A DNA stretch of 64,000 nucleotides, taken from NCBI RefSeq assembly GCF_028769735.1, contig NC_088173.1:9383038-9447037 (forward strand). The letters are read 5' to 3'. Shown piece after piece: positions 52,063-64,000 of the stretch (within the stretch, counting starts at the first letter, position 1; each line of letters starts with the position of its first letter). The position numbers and the translations under genes are program-made. The notes below the pieces were generated by a model. That model had not been told where the DNA came from, searched no databases, and saw nothing but the letters and a program-made list of their open reading frames with translations. The DNA is from Zonotrichia leucophrys gambelii (taxonomy: Eukaryota; Chordata; Aves; Passeriformes; Passerellidae).

Positions 52063-52237
52063 CATTGGAATGGACTGCTGAGGGAGGCAGTGAAATCACC
52101 GTCTGTGGAAGTGTTCAACAAATGACTGCATGGGGCACTAAGTGCCATGATATAGTTGACAAGGTGGTGATCAGTCAAAGAGGTTGGACTTGATGAGCTC
52201 AGAGATCTTTTCTAACTTGCATGATTCTGTGATTCAT
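52063..52237 (+). mobile_element. CR1 LINE 3' terminal fragment
   Basis: CR1 3' UTR signature: ATTGGAATGGACTGCTGAGG, TTGGACTTGATGAGCTCAGA, and the end CTAACTTGCATGATTCTGTG. Confidence 0.88.
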
Positions 52238-55200
52238 TAAAAAAATATTCTCAGAGGTTTTTTTCCTTGGTACCTGGATCACCTTAATAAAAATGGTTAG
52301 TGGAAAACTGATATTCACAGGACTAATTCCTGGGGGTAACAGTCTCAGAATTTTTTACTTCTGCAACACCATTAACAAAATTAATAGTTAGGTCAGTAAT
52401 TGATTTCAGGCTTAAAAGCAGGTTACAATTATTGTAGGGCTGAGTCATGTCTTAGACATAGTAGCTAAGTAAACTGTTCTGGTAAAGTAAACAGTAATAC
52501 ATCAGAACGAATGGTTTCTGAATAAGCTACTTGCTGATAAATTACAGCATAGCAGAGCTTGCCTTCAAGAATGAGAAGCAAAGAAGGTGTCAGCCTATAG
52601 TCTTTTTTATCCAGAAGTCTTTCTCATTGTAAAAAATACATTTCTTAAAATACATTGTAAGAAAAATACCAAGTATTTATAGAGGGAAGTTTAATAACTA
52701 ATTATTGGGAAGGACGAAGCAAAACTGAAGGTATATTTTACAAAGACATCCTACATGTATATGTACATAATGGGACTGAGTATATTTATACTAATGGGAC
52801 TGAGATGTCCCTCTTTTCCTTGAAATCACCTCTTTGCCAGTGATATAAAGTTGGCAAGTCATGGATGTTGCTGCTTTCCTACTTTCTGGTGTGACTTAAA
52901 GAAAGATATAGGTTGTGTTCAGATTGTACCATAGCTCAGATTTCCCTGTGTCCACAGCCTTTTTGGGAGCACAGTGTTAACTGTAAGCAACCTCTGATCC
53001 TTCCTTTCCTGGCCCAGATAGAAGCATATGAATGATAATATGCATCAGTAAATTTGAAACAAGTCTTCAGTCTTGGTGCTGCTTCATTTTGCAATGATGA
53101 CCTCCTTTCTGTAGATCTCAATAGAAAGATGTGATGCCTGTATCAGTTTCTACTGCAAATAGCAGTTTCTCCATGGAATGACTTTATTAAGAAATCTCAC
53201 TTTGAAATGACAATTTTATGGTGATTTGCATAAGAAATAACAATGCCTATAGTTAGATTCATTGTTGTTTTGAGGTAAGGACGTTGTTGTCTTAGAAGTT
53301 TGAGTTACTTGATTTTTTTTTTATTTTAGTTTTCAGAATACTGGTTTATACCTTCTCTTCCACTATTGCTTCTACTGCATATCTTATTCCTACAATTCTC
53401 ATATTATTATTCTGTTAAAATAAAATATATACATGAAAATATATGTTTGTACCCGTGAACAAAATATTTACATATTAAATCTCTAAATATATTTTTTAAA
53501 TTGCATTTCCATTAGCTTCTGTAAGCATTATCTGGGAAAAAAAAAGTTTTAAATGAAGAGAGTAATAAGTGCTTTAAATCTTAAAAAAAAAAAAAATACT
53601 ACTTTTACTCCTGTTTAGACTTCTGTTGTAAAAGTGGTGCAGTGTGCTTTTCTGCATTCCAGAAATTTCCTGTGAGTCAACAGCTTGATTGATTGATTGA
53701 TTCATAATTTGTATTGTGTACCAGAAGGGTTGTTCAATTAAAAACTGCTCGCTGCACTTTTAGACCAGGGGAAGGGTGTGCAGGTGGAGTCACTGGTGCC
53801 AAGTGGGAGCTGCTGGTTGGCTTTGCCCGGCAGCCAAGGGCCTGTGCTGCCCAACGCAGGCTTGAAGGCTGGACATGCAGCACGGGGCTGGGGGAGCTGC
53901 TCTGCGTCCCTGCCCTGGGGTCACTGCTCCTTGGTGTACAGCAGTCTTCTGGCCAGGATCACCACTGCATGTTTGAGGTTATAGAAAGGGAAAGGATCTT
54001 CTGAACTTTATAAAGTGCGTGAGCTTCCCTCCAGAGCAGCCAGTGTTAGTGCCATCAGTATTGCCTGTGCTCGACTGTATTCCTGCTTTCAGTGCTTTGA
54101 GAAGAGCACATCTCCACTGCTATTTCTCCTGCAGTGGAGATTGCATCTTGTAGTTTCACTGCTTGGCTCCTGGAGTTAAGATCAGACCTCAGCAAAAAAA
54201 GTCTGTGAAGATGCTCAAGGGCAATTAAAAATTGTGAAGCAAAATCATGATGATTATTAAAAATTCCACTGTTATCATGGAAGGTGTTAGTACTGAGTGA
54301 GATTAAGAAGTTCTTTTTCTAAGGCAGCCTTGAATTTCTGTTTTTCTTTCAGATTGCAGATAGAACAAAAGGTATTTTTTAAATTTTTGCCCACTCAATC
54401 AAGATGCAGACAAACAAATACACACCTTAGATTATTAAAAATTTGGAATTACTTTTATTTCTTTAGGAACAACAGACATAATATGCTTTATTTCATTTAA
54501 ATTCAACTCTCAGTGTTTTCTGTTTTAGGATGGTACCATCTGGGAATTTTAGAAGGGTTTGCTGTGCCTGTTGTGCTTTACAAGCTCAAATCTCTGGCCA
54601 AAACATGTTTCTCTTGATGAAGAAGAAGATTCACATATTTCCAGGCAGATGTTTTCCTGCAGACTTGGCCCTTAGAAGAAAGGAATTTTAAATTCCTGCT
54701 TGACTTGGTAAATGTGCTGAGTGGGAGATATATTTATTCAGTGTTTAATAAACTAGTTGGGAACAATGTTTCAGATGAGATAGAGAAAAAAAATTGTAGT
54801 TTGAAATTATATTCAGTTTTCCCACTAGAAAATTGACAGTTAACAACTACATTATTTGTTAAAAAAATCTTTCAAGCAAGAAACTAAAGTCAGCTCTATT
54901 TGCACAAAACTAATGGTCTAACATTGTAAACAATTTTTAATAATTTCTGTCATGCGTAATACATCCCAGAAGCAACATACATTTGAATGCAAAACAAATG
55001 TACTTTTAGGAAAGTGAAAATAAATAAAAATAGAGATTTCTGCCAACCTTTCAAGTATAATTATTTAGTATGAAAAGTTTGGCCATAAAGCTTTAAGACT
55101 TGCATTTTGCATTGAAATTTTCAGTGGAACAGTACAGTTATTGAACACAGCAAAAAGAGTAAAGAATTTTTTAGTAACAGATTATTTTTTAAACGGTTTT

Positions 55201-55270
55201 CATTCTATTATGCATAACTGTTTCAGTTCGAAAGGAATTTTACTAAATAACTACACCTTTTTATTTACTT
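52238..55270. other. Intergenic, with a GC-richer patch near 53750..54000
   Basis: Mostly AT-rich. The patch at about 53750..54000 is markedly GC-richer than its flanks and lies just past a TTGA repeat. I do not recognise it, and its open frames have no domain. Confidence 0.45.
53685..53702 (+). repeat. (TTGA)n microsatellite
   Basis: Four tandem TTGA units. Confidence 0.85.
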
Positions 55271-55399
55271 TATTTTGCTTTGTCATTAGATTGTGAATTT
55301 CATCAGTCAGGACAGTTCCCATTCTTGATCTGCATAATCCCATGGGAGGCATCTAAGTTCTGGGCCACCAAAGCTTCGATCATATTAGAGATGGTGGGT

Positions 55400-55870
55400 G
55401 TTTCAGGTGTTGGGCAGGAATGTGGACTCATGCTCACTCAGAAAAGTATTCCTGCCCTTGTGCATGCTTTTAGGCAGCTGACTCCTGGCCTGACGTACTC
55501 TGGCTCTCGAGGAATGGAATACACTCAGTGCTGGTAGCTCTGTGAGCAGCTGCAGGGCCGGCTCCAGACTGAGCTCTGGTGGTGAGACCCCCCAACAAGA
55601 GGCCATGAACTGAAACCAACCTTAGCACTGCGAAGGGCACGGGGACCTGTGGTGCCAGCCAGGGCACTGGACACTCAGAGACACGGCAGGAGCTCAGGAC
55701 CTCCAGATCTTCCTGTGAGGGTATAAAACCCCAGATTTTTCTTTGTTTAGATCCACTTCTTGGCAACACTGAATAACACAGTAACACTTGAGCTGTTATT
55801 CTGTTGTTGCACCATGATTAAAATGTTTGGGGGATCCAGACGTCTGAGACCCTGCTATGGGAAACCTGGA
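55400..55870 (+). mobile_element. Candidate gammaretrovirus-like LTR plus leader remnant
   Basis: A TATA box (TATAAAA at 55722..55728) is followed about 95 bp later by ATTAAA (55817..55822). Then comes TTTGGGGGATCC at about 55825 and GAGACCCTGCTATGGGAAAC. That order mirrors the R-U5, primer-binding site and leader layout of gammaretroviruses, in which a TGGGGG start of the primer site follows the LTR. The match to a proline tRNA primer site is only partial. No gag, pol or env coding was identified, and the left boundary is unknown. Confidence 0.4.
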
Positions 55871-56804
55871 GTTGAGCCAAGAGGGAAACCTGGTGTGACT
55901 GTGTGAGAGTCGCATGTGTGGCTGCAAAGGGACCTCAGTGCCAGCTTGGGTGGCGTGAGAGTAACTGGCAGAGTGGCTGCTGAATGGTCAGACAGGAAAG
56001 TTTCCTTAACACATCCTTTGGTGGCCTCCAGTTGTGTTGGGTCAGAGCAGAGCAGGTCAGGGTGCAATAAAGTCCATGTGCACAGTTTTGTGCCTTTTGC
56101 TCTTGTCTTAATGAGTGTATCTGCATGAGTGCTAGGGCAGTAAATGCCTGGCATAGCCATAAACTGCCAGTTCATTTTGTGCTAGAAAAAATTTCACGGA
56201 GGTCTGTCCTTAGATGTAGACAAGGGAAGCAGATGCCAGTGGTTGCTTGGAGCAGTCACTTTCTGTTCTGTCTGTGCCAGAGCTACAACACAGTGTGCAG
56301 CCTGTGGTACCTACTTCTTTTTGCTGCTTTGCTGATGCTGAGGGAGGAAGTTGTTGGAAATCACAGAACGGCTTTCTAGCCATTGATTTCATGCTCTCCT
56401 CCTTTTCCTCCTACTTTATGTATCATGCAGCCACAGAAGTAATACTTGTTCTCTGAGAATTTTCTCTGACTTTCTAGGCGCAGCTTATTTCATCACCCAC
56501 CCTCTACCCCTTTTGTATGACAAGCCCTTTCTGGTTTCTGGAACCTCAGACAGTATAGAAGTGTTGTGAGAGATGTTTTTAGGGAAAAAAGCACTTGCAG
56601 GAGTAACAGTAGGAAGTGCTTGTGTAGGAGTATGGTGGGAATTTAAATTTGCTTTGACAAACTAGTTGTTGACAGTGAATGATGTTTTAAGTGACCTTTT
56701 GTACGCAGAAGTGGAGTTGTGCTGGTGGTTTTGCAACGGTGGACATTTCCAAATATTCCACCAATTAATGTACAAATTCAAGGTGACACCACTGCCAAGG
56801 ATTA
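55871..56804. other. Unassigned sequence after the LTR-like block
   Basis: GC content stays raised to about 56130, with an AATAAA at 56066..56071 that could be a second LTR-type poly(A) signal. I cannot assign it. Confidence 0.35.
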
Positions 56805-57010
56805 ACAGAACAAGAGGCAATAAGCACAAACTGAAATAAAAAATAGGAATAATATTTTTAACCATGGTGGTGGTCAAGCTCTGGAACAGGTTGCCCAGAG
56901 AGCTTGTGGAGTCTTCATCCTTGGAAATACTAAAAACCTGAGTAGATTAGGCCTGAAGAACTTGCTCTAGTTTGGTCTCCTTTGATCAGAAGGTGGACCA
57001 AAGACCCCCA
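56805..57010 (+). mobile_element. CR1 LINE 3' fragment, diverged
   Basis: AACAAGAGGCAATAAGCACA followed by GGTGGTCAAGCTCTGGAACA and CAGGTTGCCCAGAGAGC, in the CR1 3' UTR order. The terminal bases are missing. Confidence 0.8.
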
Positions 57011-58660
57011 GCAGTAAAATCTCAACCTGTCTGTTATTCTGTTGTAAGAAAAGCATACAATAATCGTTTTAAAATGAAGGTAATTCCCTGAAGTATTGTT
57101 CTGACTTCCTGCATTTTGTGGTTCACACACTTCGAATATATTCTGTTGTCACTTTAGAACCTTTAATTATTACACAGGATGTAAGTGTAAATTACATATG
57201 CAAAAAAACCAGACACCAAAATCATTGTTAATGGGTAGCTCCAGTTTTATAGTCACTAGTCAGAAACATTTTAAACAATAAAGACACAGATCTTTCTTTC
57301 TTTGAAGTCTGCAGTTGAAACTTTCATTGGCTTAATGGGACAAGAAACTTCAATAATCCCATTTTATATCTAACAGAAAATATACACTAAAGCAAAATGA
57401 ATAGGTTAGTTATATATTTAAACAGTCTGTAAAACCAAAACCTCTGGTAATAGGAAGTTCAGGCTACATCTGCCTCCAACCAGCAGGCAGCTATCTCTGC
57501 TCTGTTCTTTGCACAGTGCACTAACTGCTGGGTGCCCGCTGTGTGTGTGTTGCTTGCTGTCCCCATGCTCTGGCTGCTTGGCAGAAGGGAAGAGCTGGGA
57601 AGTTGCATTATTCTGTACTAAGGCTTTTAAATGTGTAGAAGCAGCTTGGGGCTGCACATTTGAGGAATGGGCCCTTGTATGTGACAAGACACACTTTGTA
57701 CTTTGCTGTACAAAGAAATCTCTTGATTTCTCATGTTTGAAAGTGGAAAATATTATTGTCCTATTTGATAAATGAAAATGTTTGTCTGCAAAGCAAGCAT
57801 ATAAGGAATAGAATAAACATATTTTCTCACTAAAGGGATAGTTTCAGGAAAAGAGGATTAAAATTCTTGGAAAATAAGTGAGGCAGCTACAAGTGTCAGG
57901 TGATTATATGGCCTTATGTAAGTACAGTGGTTGGTGTCTAGCCAAGTATTTCTAAAACTTATAGGGTAACTTCTGTTCACATTTAGGCAAGCATAAATCT
58001 GAAAGCACTTCAAAACTCAGCAGTGTTTGCTCCTTTGTTAAAGCTTCTTTTAAAAAAGAAAATAAAAACATGTATTATTGGTTTTTTTTACTACAGGGAA
58101 TTCTTAAAGGGGATGGTGTGGTTAAAGCAGGGACTTCAAATAACTGAATTTTATTCCTGCCTTTCTTGTAGATCCCCTGTACTGTAATGGGCAAGCCATT
58201 TTTTAGCTCTTTTTCTGTCATAACCATAGCAAATGTATTGATGTATATGACATTGAAAAAATATAGTGTGTGTTAGTGGGTGTGGCTGGTAGTTGTATTA
58301 TCTAGTTGTTGTATGACAGTGTATTAAAATAATTTTGTTACTGTTTTTGTTTCATGGAAAAAAGTTCTAATTGAAACTAACTGGAAGAAAAAAGTGGAGT
58401 TTTTTAAAAGAAATTTTACTCCCATTTAGTCTAGTAATGCAGGTCATAATAACCTGCTTCTTAAGGCAACCTATCTTAAATGGATAATTTATTTGTATGG
58501 TTGGTAGGATTTTTTAACATGTAATAATCTTTCAAAGTCTCTTTTTTTCCTCAAGATAGCATTCAGAATGCAAACTGTTTCCCATAATCTTATTTTGCTT
58601 GCACATACATTTTTTATATCATTATTAGTTTTTGTGCTGTTTATATCATATCAGTTTTCC
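57011..58660. other. Intergenic, nothing recognised
   Basis: A GC-richer patch near 57470..57680 has no identifiable content; the rest is AT-rich. Confidence 0.5.
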
Positions 58661-58668
58661 ACTTCAGG

Positions 58669-61180
58669 TTTGATTTATCTTTAGACTTGTTGAGAGATAT
58701 AATACCATTGAATGATTCTCTCAGATGCAGGCAAATCTTCAGGCATTTAGAAGAAAATGAAGACTTTACACTGGCATTGCTTGAAGGGCTGAAGATGACT
58801 GGCTAAATCTAGTGAGTACTAATTAGGTAGAATTTGTCAGTCTGTCAGTCTTACAGATTTTCTTGATCACATACTGAACATACACAAAGCAAGAGAGTAG
58901 ATACAGTGAATTCAAGAAATGTCTTCAGAATTATGCTTCTTTTGAAAGAGATTTATGAACTGATGTTCCAGCAGACACATAAAATGTTTCCATATGACAA
59001 CAGGATGAACGATGTCAGAGACGTCTCAGAAAAGGAAGTTAGAATAGACAAGAATGCATTTAGAAATTTATTAGCTTCTACTGAAAGTGTGAATTTGGAC
59101 ATCAGAGAGCTCCTGTAATGCCTGCCAGGCTGTGTTCTCTGTCCCCACAGGGCTTTTAGCACTAGAGTTGCCCACCAGGCAGCATCAGATGAATCATCGT
59201 GAAAACCAAACAAGACAACTTTACTTGAGAGAGAGAGAATATAGAATATGAACAATCCAACTGCCATCTGTATGTTTTCCTGATGAATGGCATTAGCACA
59301 TCTTTTTGTGCCAAATGAGTAAACTGTTTTCACCACACAAATACTGTGTATTCCAGCACATATTACATGCAAACTACCAGCACAAATTTCAGGGTGATGT
59401 TTGCAATGTGAATTCACACTGCCAGTTGGAATCCTATCCAACAAGTTCTGGTTAGAAAAGTAATGCCAAAAGAAGTGTGGATTTGTGATGAGTGTTAGGT
59501 CATGAAAACTCCACAGCTTTCCAGGGGCTTATAAAATGCAACTGAGTCCATTGCTGTCACATTACTTACTAATGTACTTACAAGCAGCTGACTCAATTAC
59601 AGAGAGAGGTACAAGCTGAAAATGTATATGAAAAAAAGCATCGTGGCAAATTAATGACTTGTATTCAGGAGCATTTCAGTGAGCTAGAAGAGAATAAAAA
59701 GACAAACCAAGATGTTGTAGTATTCTCTAGTGTTTCACAGGAACCTTCCAGCACATCTAACTTGGTTTCAGATAGGAAAGTGATATTTTTGGTTCACTGT
59801 CTGTTTAAATAATATGAATATGTATTCTATGCTTGTAGAAATAACTCTTTTTAATCATTACCTAACCTTTAAAAAACAAACACTTTTTTTCCCAATTGAA
59901 GTAGTTATCATAGCTAAACTATCCCTTAAAAAAGGTTTTCATATTAAGAAAACCTAGAGGTCTAAATTCTCAAAAAGCATTTGCTGGCTTAAATGTAGAG
60001 ACTCTTAAGATCATAAGTTTTGGCTCATTGAGTGGTGTTTCTTTGTGCAGTCTGTCTTGCGTACAATAAAGCCTACTCACAGATTTCCCAAAGCCTCTGT
60101 GCAAATCCACAATTTCTGGCAGCTCATGTTTATTCAACGATAATGTGCTTTCAGTGGAATAATGTCAGTGGTGGACCAATGGCTGCCTGAGCAAAGCTCT
60201 GTGGAAAGAGAAAAGTAATAAAAAAACTTCAACTTTTCATATTGATTAGAGAAAACTAATTTACAGCAACAGAATAGAAATACAATCAGAATTCACATTG
60301 TAAGATGAGTATATAAGAGCAACTGTGTGACATGTTTGACAGTTGTCCTTCCTGGTTGTGGTGCTATTTGGTATTTCTCATACAGCACTGTTTAGTACTG
60401 AATGTTTTCCTGGAGGATATCAAATGGTGTTAGCACTGGTAAGGGCAACATTGAAGAATGCTGTCATTACAGAGCAATAACAGTAAGATTTACCATGAAG
60501 AATATTTCCATTACACAGCTTTGAGGAGTAGTGCAAAAGAACTTTCAGGAATTGTGCTTGTGACAATGACCTCAATCTGTGAAGATCCATCTAGGATTGG
60601 ATTATACTTGTAAACAGTAGACATTGCAAGCTGTTGACAAGTTAAAGCTCTTTTTATTTTTCCTTTAAGATGTGTATTTATCTTGCATTCTGTATGTACC
60701 TTTCACCTCAAGATATATTTACTAAATAATTTATGACGCACTTCAGGTCCCCCCCCCAACCCTTTGTGACTGAACAAACTGCTGGATGTCAGCAGCATGA
60801 CTTGTTATGGCAAGAAGTAAAGCACAATGCCTGGCTGATAATGCAGTGCAGAGATTGGAGAGAACAAAAATGCACCTTTGCATGAGATTATTGACATTGA
60901 GATGGATATCTCTACAAGGAACTCATTAGACTTACTGAAGTTTTTGGGACAAGAATCTCAGTCTCACCTTAAGAGTTGTGGTTTCTGAAATATTCTTTTA
61001 GTAGAAATATCTGACCGTGATAGAGTAGAGGAACAGAGATTACCTAATGAACCAGTTATGTCACTTCCTGCTGCACCTTGCATTTATATGCCAGCTCCTG
61101 AAGCTGGCTATGTGATCAACTTTTTGACTTTGGGAAGAATAAATAAGAAAAACCAAGAAGATTACAAGATATACATTTAA
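58669..61180 (+). pseudogene. Possible decayed coding region (several protein-like stretches)
   Basis: Open plus-strand stretches with protein-like composition, without a common intact frame: 58669..58803 (44 codons, including PLNDSLRCRQIFRHLEENED) and, in the same frame after several stops, 58906..59115; 59573..59809 (79 codons, coiled-coil-like QLTQLQREVQAEN); and 60989..61177 (63 codons, with YMPAPEAGYVINFLTLGRI). A decayed retrocopy or old transposon would look like this, but so could chance frames in AT-rich DNA. I recognise no family, so the call is tentative. Confidence 0.2.
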
Positions 61181-64000
61181 AATCTAGAAAAAGTTTTGGG
61201 AACTTGAAACTAAATCAAATTTGTAATAGTTCTCCTATATAATGAATAAAGGTAACATGAAGAATTTTTTAGTACCTCAGACTCATATGCAGTGATTTGG
61301 ATCTTGAAGGGGAGAGACTTTTTTTAAGCATTTCCTGATAGTATTTGCCAAACTCTGTTAAATGATTTACTGAGTGGTTTCAGGGCTCAGTTATTGTACA
61401 ATTCTTCAATGTTAATATATCACTCTCATCTGGAATGGAATTACTAAGGAAATTATTTCTCTTGATATTTTCTTGGAAACAGTAATAATTTTTTGTGTCT
61501 CACAACATTTGAATTCCATGATGGTTATTTAAAAGTGTTTAGTTTTTTTAAAAATCTTAAATCATTTCCACATCATTTCTTTGTTTGTCTTTCACAAGAA
61601 TCTCTAATATTACCAGTAGCAGCTCTGTTTCTCTGTCATTCCTTGCCACATTAATTACCTCATTAGCCCTCCTTTGCCAAAGGGCAGTCACATTTTTCTT
61701 TCAAATTGTGCAATTTTTAAAAATAAGTAAAATAAACTGGGATCCATTTGTTCAAATCTTTATTCATCCTTTCAGACCAGAACAAATAGTGGTGTATCCT
61801 AAACTTGTCTTTTTTCCCCCCAGCTGTGTCAGGTGGTCTTGTAGAAGATAATATTTGTCCCATCAAGCCTGCCCTGCTTCCCTGTTGAGTGATCTGCATT
61901 CACCAAGGATCTGAATGGCTGAAGGAGGAATGTGTCTGGAGACCCAGGGGTTCTGTAACACATGATTCCAGTTCTTTGTTAAACCTGGGAGATGAGCAGG
62001 AGCTCACATCCAGGAGCTCTGTGCTGCACAGTCATGCAAGGCAGAATGGGTCTTTGGCCCTGCAGTTCCCTCTCTGCCATTCAGGGCTGTGCTCTGCTGT
62101 AGCTCAGCCTTTGAGCTGGAAACATCCCAGGATGAGAGTTTGTGTTCCTTGAGAAACTGTCCCTTAGCAGAAGTCCAAACATGTGAGAAATTTTTTCCTA
62201 TTCTTTTGACTTAAGAATTTCCTACTTTAATTTTTATTGAATGCTTCTATTTTTTTTCTGCCTATAACTCTAAATGTTATATCTGCAAACATGTCTGACC
62301 CTGATTGTTACTGCTTAGCCAGTGGCTTTGTGACAGCATATTCAATGTCCAAAAAAGCCAGAGGAAAAAACATATTACATTAGTTACACTGGTTTTGCAA
62401 GTCATTTTCTGAAATAACTTCTGGTGAAAAAAAATTGAAACAGAATCTTTCCATAAGGTATAAAATGCAGTCATAAGAATTCATATTTTTAGTTTGTTGT
62501 AGCTTCTCCAAAATGTCTACTGTGTTGTTGACTCAGAATAGCTTTCAAAGTAAGAGAATTGGATCTCAGCCATGATACTCACAAAATAAAAATAAAATAA
62601 AATAAAACAGAAAATAAAATAAAATCAATTTGTTGATCCTCCATGTTCTGACAACCTGGATTATCTTCACAATAACCTTTGTAATCTTTGATTTAAAAGT
62701 GCTATATATAAGAAAGTCTGCTTGTTAACAAAGCTTAGTTTACTTGTGGCAGAAATTTAGAACATGTCTGACTGCTTTTCAGACCAGAATAGTGAATTGT
62801 GTTGCAGCACTGAGAATGTTGATACATAAAAGGAAAGCAAGGCCAAGCAAATACATAAATAAGAAATCTTGAAATACAGGTTTATTAAGTTATGATACAT
62901 GGCAGCTTTGTTAATTCATCAGGAAAGAATGTTCAGATTTTTTTAACTTAATGAGCACATGAGTCTGTTTATCACATGCCTCTATAAATAAGTGTCTTTG
63001 CAGATGTTTTCTCTTTATTGAAAATCCTTTTTCTCTCCTTGGGGCATGCTACACTATTAAATTAAACTATGAATTTCCTTGCTTATTACAGAAGACAGAA
63101 CAGTATGGCAGGCATAGCACTGGCATAGCTTCTAAATATCAATTTTAGGAATTATTTACAGATTAGTAGCATAGCACCTATATATTTTATCTGGCAAAAC
63201 TTTTTAATATAAATCCTAAGAACTGTCAGCACATTATTGTAGCATTTCATTGATACTATGTCAGGTTAACCAAAAATGATCAGCTAATTTCATTGAGAGT
63301 GATATCTCTGTGATAAATATCATGAATTTTACTGTCTGCTAAATGGTATGGATCACTTAGGATAATTTTATTATCCTAATTAATTAATAATAATTTGTCT
63401 GCCCTATTCATACGTCCTGTATCTGCAACCACATTTCTTTCACAGTGAGGTTCAAACTTACAGTTATTCTCTAGTGTCAAATGTCACATTGTCAGTGTTA
63501 CCTCAACAAAACCAGCTGTTAATGACTGGACAGTTTCTTCAACAGACAGCATAAACATAATCACAAAACTATTTCTGAACAGGTTTTATAAAACTCTAGA
63601 GAGGAAAGGATGGAAGAAAAATAAGGATTTGCTGTGTAGTTTAGGAATATTGAATTAGAAAATACTGTGATATACTCCTGATTGTTTACATTTCAACCTG
63701 AGATAATTCACTATTCATGTCTCTTACGGTAAAATCCTGAAGTCATTTAGAAATGTAACAATTAGTAAGGAATAATAATAGCTTTTATTTGCATATCCTG
63801 TTTAAATGTGGTACCTGCTGACTTCTTAGCAGTGAAATTTTGCCCCCCCACCTCCCCTTTTTTCAACTTGAAATGTTCAAGTCTGGGTCTACTGACTAGG
63901 CTCATACTTAGAGAGGTAAATATTGCAAACCTAGAGTGTCTTTGTCTTCCAGTCAAGGTTGGCCTATACTGATACATGCAAATTTAAGGAGTTATCACAT
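61181..64000. other. AT-rich intergenic to the window edge
   Basis: No gene recognised. A GC-richer patch at about 61880..62150 stands out but encodes nothing identifiable. Confidence 0.5.
62581..62626 (+). repeat. (AAAAT)n microsatellite
   Basis: Interrupted run of AAAAT units. Confidence 0.85.

Noticed and set aside
55290..55400. Resemblance to an old tRNA-derived or MIR-like SINE (a TTAGATTGTGAATTTC-type run)
   Set aside because: Only one short motif matches what I recall, without the tRNA-like head, so I do not annotate it.
58953..59444. A 163-codon minus-strand open frame
   Set aside because: No recognisable domain, and it overlaps plus-strand stretches that look at least as protein-like. 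It is most simply chance.
40251..64000. Search for the next gene beyond LONRF1 (TRMT9B in the human order)
   Set aside because: No methyltransferase-like exon was seen on the plus strand, so its coding exons, if linked here, lie outside the window.

Overview
The window reads as a piece of a bird nuclear genome. It carries short spliced vertebrate genes with GT/AG introns, two GC-rich CpG-island promoters, many 5'-truncated CR1 LINE fragments of the avian type, and a solo LTR of a kind I recall from passerine genomes. The passerine placement rests on that recollection; the avian placement is stronger.

Three protein-coding genes are supported, all assigned by comparing translated exons with vertebrate orthologues recalled from memory. 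(1) Only the first coding exon of PPAT (minus strand, 3263..3390) is present; the rest runs off the left edge, so bases 1..3262 are PPAT intron 1. (2) PAICS (plus strand, 3966..12675) is complete: nine coding exons that join in frame to 426 codons. PPAT and PAICS are head to head across a 575-bp CpG-rich interval, the known vertebrate arrangement in which a shared promoter drives purine synthesis steps 1 and 6/7. (3) LONRF1 (minus strand, 39516..22333) is complete: twelve coding exons that join in frame to 727 codons, encoding two RING fingers, TPR-type helices and a C-terminal LON substrate-binding domain. PAICS and LONRF1 converge tail to tail across about 7.5 kb.

Layout: 1..3262 PPAT intron 1, with a 20-bp minisatellite at 2750..2889; 3263..3965 PPAT exon 1 and the divergent promoter; 3966..about 13720 PAICS, with an LTR in intron 5 that stops 29 bp before exon 6; about 13720..21245 intergenic, with a CR1 and two LTR-like patches; 21245..39516 LONRF1, with CR1s in introns 1 and 8 and an LTR-like patch in intron 11; 39517..40250 LONRF1 promoter and CpG island; 40250..64000 AT-rich sequence with no convincing gene but with several CR1 fragments, a pair of about 315-bp copies of an unidentified element (42.64 and 47.50 kb), an LTR-like block near 55.4..55.9 kb, and scattered protein-like open stretches at 58.6..61.2 kb.

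I see no prokaryotic features, CRISPR array, rRNA or tRNA gene. The observations most worth following are the LTR abutting the PAICS exon 6 acceptor, the unidentified duplicated element, the PAICS-LONRF1 adjacency, and the promoter-proximal minisatellite.
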